This document shows positions 1-13,042 of a DNA stretch of 64,000 nucleotides, one piece after another (position 1 is the first letter of the stretch; each line of letters starts with the position of its first letter). The translations under genes and the position numbers were made by a program. Origin of the DNA: Datisca glomerata (Eukaryota; Streptophyta; Magnoliopsida; Cucurbitales; Datiscaceae); the NCBI GenBank assembly GCA_003255025.1, contig QANY01009128.1, forward strand, positions 1,364,547-1,428,546, in the 5' to 3' direction. Under the pieces are notes generated by a model. That model ran no database searches, was not told where the DNA came from, and saw only the letters and a list, made by a program, of their open reading frames with translations.

Positions 1-656
1 TTATCGTAATACTAAAAACTTTGTAATATTAAAAATATATCTATATTTTCATGTTACTAAAAAAATATTAGAGAATTTTGTAAAAAAAAAAGAATTAGAC
101 GCATAAAGAGATCTATGGAAAGTAGAATTTTTATGGTGTCAAAAGAATATTAAGGGATTGAAAGTGTAAGGTTAAAAGTTAGAATGCAAATAATGATAAT
201 TGTTTGGCGGTGGTAAGGACGGTTGCTTTTGGATTTGTATTCACTGAAAGGGAATACAACCATTTAAAAGCCTACGCGGTCTTCATTCCTTGCAAAAAAA
301 TTCAAATTCCCCTTGCATCTATGGGACACTATCAAAAGGTATTTTGATTCATGAACAATACTAATGAGTTATTATTGCACAAAAAATCTCATGAACGTTA
401 GTTAAAATTATGTGTTGAGTGTAAGAAGACTCGAAACCACAACTTATAAATACAAATTTTACTTTGACTAATTAATTTTTTGTTCCAACTGAACTAGTCA
501 ATTCTACATCATTTAGATCTCTCTCATGCACGTTAATGAGGATAATCTTCATTTTAGGCTAATATAGGGTTAGCTATACATATATATACATATATATACA
601 TATTGATATACATATACATACACATACACACACACATATATATATGTATAAGTTTA

Positions 657-691
<35 letters not shown>

Positions 692-2530
692 CAACAATTT
701 GTTTTTCCTATTTTTAGTCAAAACTCCTACTGCAAGTTTTGCAGAGTCATATGCTGGTGATTTAAGTTAGAAGTTTCTATCAATTAATATAAAATAAACA
801 CCAATTTAATGTTCATTGGACAAATTGTGATTGGAAATTTATTTAAGAACAAGACAATATCCTTAGGGTCTTCAAGGTAAAAATAAATAAAAAATGTTTA
901 TCCGATTAGAACACCTTATCCAAAGAATGATTTTTGCAACTCCTAAGAGGAACAGCCTTCCTCAAATCACTCAAATTTGCAAAATTTTAGTACTTAAATG
1001 GATAGGCAAACATCAAACATAGGTTGGCTTCTTTAACATAAATATATAAAGTCTATGGCATAGAATTTCATGCACAAACATGCAATTTAATTACTACTCT
1101 TATAGAGCCTCCACCCCTTTAATTAATATAGGGTTTGCTATTCTACCAATACTCGAAATATATGTGCTACTTTGTATCAATTGAATGGTACATAATTTTA
1201 CATCGACAAGCAACAAGAAAAGAAGAGAGAATTTCTCAAGTGTTTTATTGCGATACTAATTTTGAAATTGCATTGCTACGTCAGAAGAATGATAATTATA
1301 CTAATTCGATATACACTAAAAACACTCTTAGTGCTATATTGACGATCTTACAAAGATGGAGATCAACTAATTTTCATATACTGATCTCATTTTTTACGAA
1401 ATCGATATTGGAGAAAGGTGATGAGTCACAAGGTTAATTTCTTTGTCTATTGAGCGTGGAATATTTTATATACATTGATGAAGTTGATATGATATATATC
1501 ATATGATTTGCTCCTTCATAGAGAGACAATATTGTTGCATTCAAGCAACATGAAGAAGGGTTGAGGGTATTAATGAGGATGAATTTATTGGAAGCAACAA
1601 TGGGATTTTTTTAGGAATATAGGCCCTATAGCTAAATTCTTACTTAATTGATCAACTGTATTGGGAATTGTAGGAATTTATGAAATTCAGGATCTTCAAC
1701 TTTTTTATGCAAATCTTAAGTGATTTGATCAAGGATATTTGAAATTCAGTAATTTCTACATTATAAAAAGAAAAAAATGTGTATATAAATATGATATTGC
1801 ACTTTGTAAATAATTATATCATAATAGAATCTGAGTTCTCATTTATTATCATAACAAAAAAGGGAAAATACACTAATCTCATCCCAAATCTAACTAAAAC
1901 ATTCTAGGTCCACCCCTGATTTATAGAACCATTGTCATTTGTTTAAAAATATTGTGACTCGATCGCATGATCTTATAATATAAATATGAGAGCTTAATCA
2001 GTACATCAACTCATGGATTACCATATCTTTAATGAAAGTGAGATTTTACCTTATACCATCTTTAAAAAATCTCAAGTAGAAAAAGATTTTCACAAAAAGT
2101 CTTCATGCTTAAACTATGAATTTGAGAGGAGATCACACATATTATACCTGGCAAAGTGTTAATTTTGTACTTATAATATTGTTTATCAAGTCTTATATGA
2201 TATTATCTCTGCCGAGTGTCGATTCATAATTATGTTGAGCACAGCGATACCATCTAACGTTTTCTTAATATGATACACGAAAATCTCATATTTATCCTTG
2301 TTAACCCAATATGAAATTAGCAAGCACTGATGATTATTCAGTCATCATTTTGCTTCATCAAAGCCTTAAGAATCACCTTCATACTTCCAATAGCATTAAC
2401 TAGTTGACAGTCACTCAGCCAAATTCATTGACGAATAGATGATCATAAGATTTTTAATTCATAATCAGCAATTTTACATACAGTATTTTACATCTATTTC
2501 TATTTCTAATATACGCGGTGGTATAAAAGG
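1..2530. other. AT-rich stretch without a supported gene
   Basis: I see no gene here. A 100-codon open frame at 1135-1437 (+) has no recognisable domain, a biased composition and no visible splice context. The only structured part is a (TA)/(CA)/(TG) microsatellite at about 575-692. The last 200 bases probably hold the 3' UTR of the minus-strand BPI/LBP-family gene that ends at 2539. Confidence 0.5.
575..692. repeat. TA/CA/TG compound microsatellite
   Basis: Alternating runs of TA, CATA, CA, TG and TA dinucleotides follow one another. This is simple-sequence DNA with no coding content. Confidence 0.9.
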
Positions 2531-2538
2531 CCACCAGC

Positions 2539-5500
2539 CTATTTAGTCGTAGAGAGCATACTCATACTGGCGGCGGAGTTCTTGTCTTCATAGACAACAT
2601 CGCTGCATACAACAATCCTCGATTGACTGCAGACGATTTCAGCATTCTGAAGAGTAAATCCGCGAAGAAGTGGCAATGGAAATCCTCTACCAAGGTGCGA
2701 GTTTATGTACGGCAAGAAAACGGTGTCAATGACAACTGATGTTACTGACTGCAAATATTTGAAGAATACATTAGACTATTGAAGAATTGACATGTAATAG
2801 CAGTATATGTTCAATACTAAAAAACACTTTTTTGTTCATAACCACTTTGACAATATCGTAATCGTGTATTGAATTTGATTTTGATTCGTGAATATCATAC
2901 GAGGGGAGAAAATTGAGAGAAAAGTCGACTTGATTTACCTGGACGAGGTTAAGTTGCAGATTATCTATATTGCTCCACTTCAATACCATATTATAGCTTT
3001 TCAAGCTTACATGCCCGGTTAAATTGTTCCCTGAGATCTCCGGTGTACATGAAGCAGTAATCTCCTGCACGAACAGACATCGCCAAAAGATATCATGAAA
3101 AAACTTGTAAAATACGCGCAGAATATGTAAGCAGAAGTTAATCAGAAAGAATTAGAAATGGAAATCGTGTACCAATGAGATGCAAGCAACGGGTATAACT
3201 TCACCGGCATCAAACACATCAATTATCATATCTAAGAAAATGGTCGCATCTATGTCATGGTTCATCACGTTTATGAACGGTGGAGAAGAAACAGAGATGT
3301 TAAGATTCATTTTGTCGTCTGGATATTGGTTGTAGAGTTGAGGAATGATATCTCTCCATGCAGCAGTGTTCATAAGGGACTGATCTGGAATTTTGTCCAC
3401 AGTCCAATGCATATGACCTGCCTGACCATATTAAAACTATGAGTCAATACATAATCATGATATCTGTTATAAAAGATGGAAGAATGCAACTCAAGCAAGG
3501 TTGATGTTTAGTTGATCTCGAACAACTGCCCGTCCGGGAGGAAAGCTTATCCCAGTGTCAAAAAGCTTCAACAAATTCTGAAAACGTGTATTTCAGTCTT
3601 TAACTGATTGTGAAAATAGTTATTAAATACATTGACAAAATTTAACCTTAAATACTTCTTGTAAACTACCACTAACTTTGTCATTGGGTATTAATTTTGA
3701 TTTTTTGGAAAACATCATTGTTTCTCTTGTTTTTACTTTTTTTCTGAAAGTCGTTTTCCAATGATCACAAAGACGGAAGTAATTATCATGTCTGATTCAA
3801 TCTTATCTATCATGTGAAAAGAAGAGTGTAAAGAATACAATAACTTACGTTGAATAGAAGCAGTGAAGCAGAGTTAAAGACGTTTTCATGAAGTGAAATC
3901 TCGATCATCTTCTCCGGGTCTTTGCAGTAAACTGAGTTTTGTAATAGCTCATGGCCATAGCCAGAAGTTATTGCACTATCAACATCTGTAAACAAGCCAT
4001 TGATCTTAAGTTTAATGGAAGAATTATGCAGCACAGGGTTCTCAACAAAGGTAACATTCAGAGAAGCAATATCATTGATTCGGATTTCTTTAGGAATCGA
4101 TTGCAGTAAGGAGCCGAGCTTCGTTATCCCCTCTCCAATTTTCTTGGAAATGGCATTCTCAATTGCTGACCCTATTTTCCCTTGAAAAGCATCCACCAAT
4201 CTGGAATAAAAACATAATACTTAACGAGCTGTATATACAGATGAGAATAATAACAGACCGAGCAAGAAATTAGTATATTTGGAAACTGGAGAAAACACAT
4301 ACTTTGTTAATGAATTGACACAATTACGATGTTATTATGATTTAATTACAGATGAATTATATTAAACTTAGCTGCGATCCATGTTATGCCAGAGGTATTG
4401 CTATTCAGTTGTTGATTTCCATATTATCTGAAGAAAAACTTCAATTGTATTAAGAAAAATCGCTACAAAAGTGTGTTAATTAATAAATGTTGAAGCATGC
4501 TTATAATAAAATAAGGTGTTTCCCCACTCAAATTTCTAACAAGCATAGGAGTTCCAGCCTAGATGTATAAGACATTTTTCACTACTGATGCTCAACTGAA
4601 CTTTTTACCAGAGCCAGAGATATAATCTCCTAAACCAAAAGGAGCGAGAAAATTGCTTTTAACAAGTGTTTATCAAAATCGAAGTGATGGGGTAGAGCAA
4701 ATCTTATCACGAGGAAAATAGTTTTGTAAGGAAGAAAGCATACCCTTGGTAAAGCCAAGATGCTCCGCCATCCAAATCTATGGAGATATCTTCCACGTCA
4801 CATCTACATTCCAACAGAGACAGCTTTAGAGCTCCATCTTGCTCCTTCAAAGCCACCGTAATGCTTATTGCCATTCCTTCAACCTTCACAGAATCGGACA
4901 TCATCATATCACATAATAAGTCTAGCTATGACTTATATGTATTAAGTCCGTTGATGTATGTTTCAAGTTTATGCTAGTTATATTCTTCCATAGCATGCTA
5001 CAAGCTAAAGCACATATTGAGATGGTCTTTACATGTTATGTTATGTCTGTAGACATTTTGATTTTTGTGACTAGAGGCACCACTTGCTGTACATAAACCT
5101 TCATTTTAAATAGTCTAGAGTCTAGACTGTGGATCAAATACCACAGAAATGAATGTAATACGATGAGATAGAATGCAATAGAAACAAAGAAACCGGGAAC
5201 ATGTTATCTACTCTTAACGGCCAAAGAAAACCCTTTCATTCCGAATTATTTCTATAACTTGAACAGCCAAGGAACAAGATCTTTTGTCCATTTCCCTATC
5301 TCCTTACATGCTTCATATACAATTGAATTCTTCAATGCTACCGCTTGATAATCAAAGTCTACAGCATTAGGGAGTTGAATAAATTACCTGAACAGATGCA
5401 CCTCCACTATCTGAAATCTCAATCAACCAAGACTTATAAGAATACTTCCAATTCATACTCAAATTTGCAGTGGCACCCGAAGCAACTAAACTGATACCTG

Positions 5501-5813
5501 TCTCATTGGTCTCAACTTGGGAAGAAATTATGTCAACATGATCAATAACAATGTTAGAAAGACTCATGCGAACTTTCCCAATAAGTGGGATTTTCACAGA
5601 TTTCTCAATATTAGACAGATCAAGTGGAATAATAGAGGAAATTGCCTTGCGTATCAGCAACTCTTTAGCAAAATCAAGACCCTTATCAGAAATAACAACA
5701 GAAATGAACCCATCTTCACCGGATTGAAGATTGATGCTTGAAGAAATGAAAAATATAAGAGATAAAAGAATGAGCAGAAAAGTGGGAGCCTTGATTTTTG
5801 AGAAGAACCCCAT
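2539..5813 (-). CDS. BPI/LBP-family lipid-binding protein (plant LBR type), 6 coding exons
   Basis: Predicted secreted or lumenal lipid/LPS-binding protein of the bactericidal permeability-increasing (BPI/LBP/PLUNC) fold; Arabidopsis homologues of this type are the LBR proteins implicated in LPS sensing. Coding exons (minus) are 5813-5388, 4883-4744, 4200-3849, 3421-3173, 3064-2939 and 2748-2539. All junctions have GT/AG signals, phases agree, and the sum is 1503 nt (500 aa plus stop), the usual size for the family. A hydrophobic signal peptide (about residues 8-24) follows the start. Family hallmarks are GATANLSMNW in exon 1, GGASWLYQ in exon 2, YPDDKMNLNISVSSPP in exon 4 and GRGFPLPLLRGFTLQNAE in exon 6. 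An in-frame ATG at 6101 would add 96 residues with a second hydrophobic stretch. I prefer 5813 because it places the signal peptide at the N-terminus. The gene is tandem with the PP4c gene upstream on the same strand. Confidence 0.9.
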
Positions 5814-5819
5814 TTTAGA

Positions 5820-7730
5820 TAGACAATTACAAATACAATACAGCTTACCGTGAAATTTCAAAGAAAAAAATAGCTCAAATGTAAACAGGCAAGCATAAAC
5901 GATGAAAAACAAGAAGAGAAGTTGCTTAGAGAGTAGCCAGAAGAAGTCTACTCTTTGGTGGTTGAAACTTCGATTTTTCAATCTAATCCTATTTGTTTTA
6001 TGGCTATGTGGTAATGAAATATAATGAAGAAGAGGTTGATTGGGCTCTTTTTTGGAATTTTCTTCATTATTGGCGCTTCGGTTGAGTGTATGAAGATCCA
6101 ATTCTAGTCCACGTTTTTCAACACTACTCTACTCCCTTCACCAACAGCAACGGGGCACAGGCTGACATGATGTGGAAGGACGTTGTGTCGTTTTGAAGTG
6201 TAAATCTGTAATGACCCAAGCATCTTTAAACAAAGACTCGCATTTCATTGGTTATGGTAGACTTCCTTTCCTGACTTACACAAGGTTTATGGAGATCAGA
6301 TTAACGTTACAACAACGCATAATTTCTTGGAGGAAATGACTGTGGAGACTGACGTACAATCTCTTGGATATAATTGCAGACTTAATTTATATGTATATCA
6401 TCATCTAGTCTCGATTCACATCAGATATTAATTAGGAAGAATTATCACTTCTCTGGTATATTCTTTAGTTAATAGATCTCCTGTTTCTTATAATTATAGG
6501 CGACAATTTTATTTCTAAGTATGTTGTATGAGTAGTTTTATCAATCAGTTTCTCGAGTAGAAAAAAATAACCCATTTGTTCCACTTCAATTGATATATTT
6601 TTAACGAAAAACAAACATGGATAACAAATCTATATCTTCACTAAGATTTCGAATAGTTGTCTCAAATTCAAATTCATTACGAAATACCGCGTGATATTAA
6701 GCTTTCAACAGTTTCAACTTAGCAGGTAATGTCTTTTGTGGGAGGTTCTTCCCTTGTGTTAATTAGGATAAAACCTAATATTGTGTAATCTTTTGGTTCA
6801 AATATATTTTTGTTTAAAAAAAGAGGGTAAAATTAAGGATTAAGAAATAAAACACTCAAATTTGTTTCATGAGGTTTTGGAGTTCAAAAACTATGGAGTG
6901 ACTTTCTCAGTGTAAGGTGATCTGATAATGAATGAGTTGTTTAATAGTAAGTTGCATGGTCAAAATGAACGCCTTATACCAAAAATTGATAGATACAAGC
7001 AATTGGAAATCAGCTATGAGGGAATTTCGACAGACATGAGTATATATATGTACAACATAAACAAATAATAAAACATTCAAATTTGCAAAACTCTAATACA
7101 TGTCTCAAAAACGGATACTGTCGGCTTCGGTGTCAAGAAACGGAAATGAATGGAATGAAAGTGAGTAGTTTCGGCTCCAATGCCAATAACACCTACCTAA
7201 TCTATTCCTCTAACTAGCACTAGCAGAGAGGCTGAAGAGATCATCCTGCAAGACGTCATTCACATATAACAACATAAAAATGGGCATAATTTATGAATAA
7301 CTTTTACTGCCCCAAAGGGCAAGCGGCTATTTGAGTTTCCCGTACATGGAAACTTCAATAATTCACCTATTTTCTAATTCAATGTCAAACCTATTTATCA
7401 CCTGAGGATGGAAGCAAATTCCTCGGCCATCCCTCTCTTGTCTAAGGCGAACAATAAGAATCCTGTACTGAAGATGGATTGACCAAGTATGTACTAATAC
7501 ACACTACCATTACATTCAAGCATCACAGAAAGAAGAAAGCAAACCAGAATAGAAAACCCAACTTTCAAAATGATCATAGCTCTTGATGGTAATCCGAGAA
7601 ACCCATCATGGAGGAGATCACCCATTGATCTTTAACATAATGAGATCATCTCCGCCATGCAACTTGTATTGTGCCGGTAAAATTGTTCATCACTATGACC
7701 ACATTGCACAAATAAGACTAGTATTTAACG
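5820..7730. other. Intergenic region between the BPI/LBP-family and PP4c genes
   Basis: This stretch holds the presumed 5' UTR and promoter of the BPI/LBP-family gene (about 5814-6300) and the 3' UTR of the PP4c gene (up to 7734). I see no other coding sequence, RNA gene or clear repeat. Confidence 0.5.
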
Positions 7731-7734
7731 AATG

Positions 7735-10700
7735 TCAGAGGAAATAATCTGGTGCAGGCTTTTTGGCAGGAGTTCCTCTTGATTCCTGCGTAAATTATAA
7801 CAATTCAAGCACATTCAAATAACAGTTAACAGAGACTTTTTTCTTTCTAAAAGATCAAAGGAATTAAAGAAGAATCTAATATTAACAAAGGAAAAAAATC
7901 AGTTTTATGTTTACTGAGGATATTCATATCGTTTAATATATCCTCTGTGGGTATACATATTTTTAATATGTATACACAGTAAGGTAGGTAGCATACAATT
8001 CCTATTTATGAACTGTATACCAACCGTGTTTGGAGCACGGAGTGAATCAACTAAGTTTTTGGTGAAATCTAAAGGGTATATTCCTAGCAATTGGTATTGG
8101 CACTGAGTTCAGATCCTATTCATGTGGAATCACACTACTATTAAATGGAAGACTTTTGTTTTTTTTGAGTTGGTTAAATGAATTTGTACAAGGTACTTTG
8201 CATCTAGCGAAAGAAAAACTGGGTCATTCTTTCTTCGTCCATTTGAATGCTTCTATAATCCTATGGCTGCTCTCGACAGATAGCCAACTAAACTACTGAC
8301 TGAAACTAAATTTATCTGTATGCACCTGTGGAGCAGCATCAAACACCCGAAACTGCTTATTAAGATTCTCATCCAATTCCAGTATTGCAGCTATATTCCC
8401 ACATCTACAACACAAGGAAGGCTGCCATTAACCATCAAACTCCAAAGCAAAAAAAAGAAAGGTCTCTAGGGTCCATTTACCTGTAACAGTAATTTGGAGC
8501 TGACCAAACCGTAACTATCTGATCATTGAACATCCATTTATATCCTTCCATCACCAACTGATGCGCCCGACAAATATAGTCAATGTTGTTTGAGTGGTTG
8601 AAAGAAGTTACAACACTACCACCAAATAAGAAACCAGCACCACGAGGACTCAACCGCCAACCATCCACAATATCTTCAGGATCTGACCACAATAGGTCAC
8701 ACATGCCACCATCGTGAGGAACTTCTTGCTTCCGATCAATTGTTCGTATCTGGCATTCAAATTGTGCTGGTAGTACACATAAAAAGATTTTGATGACAAG
8801 AAAGAAAGATTACTTGGAACAGATCCTGACCTGATCCAACGTTGATATGGCCGGAGAGAGACCACCATGGACGCTAAAAATCTTGTTCTCAATAAGAGCT
8901 GAGAGACTGTCATGAACCACCAAAGAGATAATAGAAAAAATTGTGTAAGTTAAAGGGTAACTGAAAAAACAGTAAAATTGGATTATGTCTTCAAAAATTG
9001 AGTCAACTGGCCATGATATCTCCTGTCTTGTTATAAGAAAAACTGGCATAGATTTGAAGTATATATTTTAGATTTGAAGCCCGAGAAACAATAACAATGG
9101 AAAGGTTCAGGACTAAGAAACAATGATCAGGCAATAATTGATATTCCTGAAATATAGAATGCGACAACCTTAAGGGAGATCTATAAGAGTTGGAGAACAT
9201 GAATTGAATTGACCACCTATAAATCTCTAATTTTCAAGTGCTTGAGGCAGTAAAGCGTTCAATTAATGTGTACACAATCATTCACTTTGTCTATAGTTGT
9301 TTAGAGAAAATTCTCTACTCAGCTTGATGTATCTTTTCAATTTACCTGATCATGCAAGATTTAAGGAAATTTAACCTAAGGGGGCAATCCTGATTAAAAT
9401 GGTAAAATACCCCACGTATTGCTTTACTATGATTTATAGGACACAATTTCCACTCCAAATTGACTATCCTTTCTACCTTTCAACAACAAGAAAATGCATT
9501 TGTTATACATAGATATGGACAAACCTTAGATAATCAAATATATCAGTACAGTATCTCCAGACATTCACAGAGCCATACTTGCGAAGACACTCGTCATAAA
9601 ATCCATAAACCTGTTAAGACATACCAGTTAATATTCTGCGAGGAAGAACTTCTATAATGGAGGAAGCAGACAGAGTCTCAAAACCTGTGTGATTTGACGA
9701 CTCTCGTGGTTCCCTCTAATGAGTGTTATCCGATCTGGATATCTCACCTGATTGAAAATTTTCATTATTTGACAATTTTTCTAAAAATCCATTTAAGTGT
9801 CCCTATGTGCAAAATCATGTACAACAGTTTCTAGACTTCACATCTACGCAGAAGTTGTGCAAGGTATACCCCTGCAAAATCATATATAACAGCAGAGGAG
9901 TTCGACTGTTATACAAAATCATATACGATTGCAGAATCATGTACCCTTTTATCATATGACGCTTCCAGAAATAAATTTCACCAAATGACACTGATAAATT
10001 TAAAAAGGCATGTCACCTAAAGACAGCATTTACAGTTACTGGCAGCGGAAGCAACAATTTTCTAAGAATCTGTGTCCATATATGGACTGGAATCTCAAAC
10101 CTGCCGTAGTTACAAGGCATAAGGAACTTAGCTGAAAAAAGCTGCAAGTGAATTGGAATAGAGGAAACTTTAAGATGATCACCTTTAGAGCAAGAAGAAG
10201 TAGAAATGTCTCGACAGAATAGAATCCTCTGTCAACAAAATCTCCAAGAAACAAGTAGTTAGTCTTCGGGCAATCACCTCCTACTTTGAAAAGCTCTTTC
10301 ATGTCATAAAACTGCCCATGGATGTCACCACATATCTAAGTAAAAGGAAAGACATCAAAGGAAAAGTTAGTGTTTTTTATTTACATGTAGGATCCTTATT
10401 TTAAATCTGAAACTGAAAGTAAATTTCTTTTATCTCCTAATCGATCAAATTTCTTACTAAAAAGCCTATATCCAAGAAAGTTGGGGTCGAAAGACATTGA
10501 GTAAATTAAAAATATACATAAGCAAGTGTGTGTATATATGTATGTATGTATACATATTTGTGTAAGGTATATGTGTATATGTGTGTGTGTAGAAAAACAA
10601 AGAAGAAAAAAAGAAAGAAGTTATGAATTAATGGCTCATGACTAGACATTCAAATTCTCAAAATGACACTAAATGAAATTTATCGATCAAAGATACTAAA

Positions 10701-12046
10701 TGAAATATTTGGTTCAAAGAGAACAGCAAATTCAACCTACACAACTGCAATCATTGGTCTAACAAGCATTACCTAAAATCGTCCTGAATCACGCCTGACA
10801 ATTCACCTCAAGTAGTTGAATTGTTCCTTACTCACAAAAATTTGAACAATAAACACCATATCACCCCAATTTATCCATGCAATTCAGAATTAATGGCGTA
10901 TTCTGCTGTATTTTCCACTACACCTACTATGTTTTTGTTCTTATTTTCTATAGATAAGTCATATGGATGCATTTGTATCCTATCATTTTTTTTCTAAGCT
11001 TCTAACCACTGAACCATAAAACAACTAGGCAACAAACTCCAAATTTTGAAACTAATCAAACCGCTCCTTGTCTTTTCCAACAAAAGAAAAGGTCCTAAAT
11101 AGAAGCATGATAGTCCGATCCAATGCACGTTAAGTGCTCTAAGAAGAAAACTAGATCGTGCGGGAGTAATACATGAATATAACCAAAATACAGATTCATT
11201 GTGTATCTATCTATTATAAAAAGAAAATGTGCCAGAAATGATGAGCGTATCAAAGTGGTGAATCTCTCATAACCAAAATAGTCTTCCGATCAAGACAAGT
11301 AGTAACCTTTCAGATCATAACATAAATAACTGTAGACAGTATATGTAAGTCGGCCAACATATGAGTCAGCGAACCAAATTTCCTTGAGCTCATCATCCAA
11401 AATTAACCCAAAATATTTTCTAATCCAGGAGATAATTTCCATGAATCCCTGGTTCATATCACTTCTCTTGGAAACTTTATACTAGAATTTTTCTCCGACC
11501 TTCGGAAAGAGAAAATTGTCCAACTTCAATTACTTTCAAAGCTGCCAAAGCTAATTTTAGTTCATTCTTATGACTATTTATCAGTTATCGTAAGCAGATG
11601 AAGACCTATGTGGAATAGCAACCGAGAATACAATACAGCAGGGCATCACTGTGACATAGTCCTATCCACTATGTGAAAGTTATTCCCATAAATGAAGTTT
11701 CATGCTACTTTTCGCATATAGAAATATGAAGAAGCCACAAGTCAAAAATAAATCCGAACTTGATGACAGCTAATACAAACCAAAACCCAAAAAATCGAAC
11801 CGACCCATAAATATGAATCGCATTAATATGTTTCCGATCAAAACGAAGCATCAACTAGCTAACGCAACAAGCTCAAAGAAGAATCGGAAGAGCGGGAGAG
11901 CTTACGGTGACAGGGGCATCTACTCTCTGAACGTTGCTCTCTTCGACAAGAATTTCCATGGCTTTAAGGCAAAGAGCTTTAACTTCGGACTCTTTGAGAG
12001 GCTCACACTTCTTCAGCTGCTCTATTTGCCTGTCTAGGTCTGACAT
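7735..12046 (-). CDS. PPX: Serine/threonine protein phosphatase 4 catalytic subunit (PPX/PP4c), 8 coding exons
   Basis: Catalytic subunit of the PPP-family phosphatase PP4. It dephosphorylates Ser/Thr using two metals, working with R2/R3 regulatory subunits in nucleus and cytosol. Exons (minus): 12046-11906, 10335-10183, 9747-9685, 9610-9525, 8906-8831, 8749-8481, 8404-8326 and 7785-7735. All phases join to 918 nt, or 305 aa, the family's normal length. PPP signatures are GDIHG (50-54), GDFVDRG (78-84), RGNHE (109-113), VHGG (160-163) and [11 protein letters not shown] in exon 6. The tail ends DYFL, the C-terminal Leu that is carboxymethylated in PP2A-like enzymes. The N-terminus [17 protein letters not shown] is PPX-like rather than PP2A-like. 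The odd point is residue 205 (codon 8654-8656), which is Arg where PPP enzymes normally have Gly after the Trp. A (CT)n tract lies just upstream of the start, in the leader. Confidence 0.96.
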
Positions 12047-12120
12047 CTCTCTCCTTCTCTCCCTCTCTCCCTCTCCCTCTCTGAATCTCTCTCTCTCTCT
12101 CTCTTTACTGAGTCTCACTC
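12047..12120 (-). repeat. CT/GA-rich microsatellite in the PP4c leader
   Basis: Runs of CT on the plus strand (GA on the transcribed strand) lie directly upstream of the PP4c start codon, so they fall in the 5' UTR or core promoter. CT/GA tracts at this place are common in plant genes. A regulatory role is inference. Confidence 0.7.
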
Positions 12121-12339
12121 CCTTTCTCTCCCTCCACTCGCTTCTTTTCGTGGGTTCTATTTGTTAAGTCGAGGTTTTTCAGCAATGCCACTTTGGTTCG
12201 ACTAAATTAAAATCGTTCCCTCCGCTTCCACCACGTCGGCCTTTTATTCTTTGAGTGGCACCATGTTGGCTTATACTCACAAACTAAACATTAGGCATCA
12301 TCGTCCTAAATTTTTTGACCCGTTCAGATGCGACATTGA

Positions 12340-12475
12340 TTAGTTAACGAGACAAAATATTCCTTTCTCAAATAAAAATCTCATCCCAGTCTCGTCTCGT
12401 GGGCTTAGTCTTGTAGCGGGTCTCGAGATGGGCTTTTGAGATGAGTCTCGAGATGGGACGGGATCAAATATAATA
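12340..12475. repeat. GGGAYGRGAYG/CTCGTCTCG-rich degenerate repeat
   Basis: Short GAGAC, CTCGTCTCG and GGGACGGGATC words recur in both orientations. A similar tract is at 23030-23395. It looks like a decayed short repeat element. I cannot see terminal inverted repeats or a target duplication that would classify it. Confidence 0.5.
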
Positions 12476-12592
12476 GATTGCATTTTACTCTTGTTGTTGT
12501 ATTATAGACGATGTCTCGGGATACCTTCAACACTCGTGTAAATTAAATATGTTCATTAATATGAAAGAGAAATGACTTCATTGTGGTATAAG

Positions 12593-12988
12593 TGTACAAG
12601 TAAAAATCAGCTGAGAATCCACGTGAGTAAACACGACCAATCAGAAGCAGAAAGAAGTGGATTGCCGTTGTGGCCAAGCGGAAAAACCATTCGAACCGTT
12701 GATTTCGTCATGCTCCATCCGACAATTCAAATTCGAGCGATTTTTAGATTAGATAAACTTAGTCTGAAATAATAAGCTTAACCTAAGAGGTATATTCTAC
12801 TAATTCATTTGATTTAGAGGGATTTAGTTAAATCTTGTAACTAATTAAGAGCTAATAAATAGAGGTCAATTGTAAATCAACGAATTCAATGAAAACGAAA
12901 GTAATTCAATATTTGTCTCTTGAGAATTCTCTTTTCTCTCTCTTAATATTCTTATTCTTTTTTTGGTGTGAGGAAGTTTTTCTTTACA
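12593..12988 (+). repeat. 5' LTR of the Tat-type gypsy element
   Basis: 396 bp, starting TGTACAAG and ending TTTACA. It aligns along its whole length with 21599-21992. The putative primer-binding region TTTTGGCGC follows directly. Confidence 0.92.
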
Positions 12989-13042
12989 TTTTGGCGCTTT
13001 CATTGAGAGTCTGAGAGTTTTTACTTAAGAAGATAATTGAAG

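Noticed and set aside
1135..1437. 100-codon plus-strand ORF
   Set aside because: No domain, no splice context and no family I recognise; chance ORF in AT-rich DNA is more likely.
3500..3590. Open stretch NLLKLFDTGISFPPGR between BPI/LBP exons 3 and 4 (minus)
   Set aside because: The flanking exons already join in phase without it and the family has no such segment; it would end in a stop.
5814..6101. 96-residue N-terminal extension of the BPI/LBP-family protein from an upstream in-frame ATG
   Set aside because: It would bury the signal peptide and is unlike family members; probably 5' UTR.
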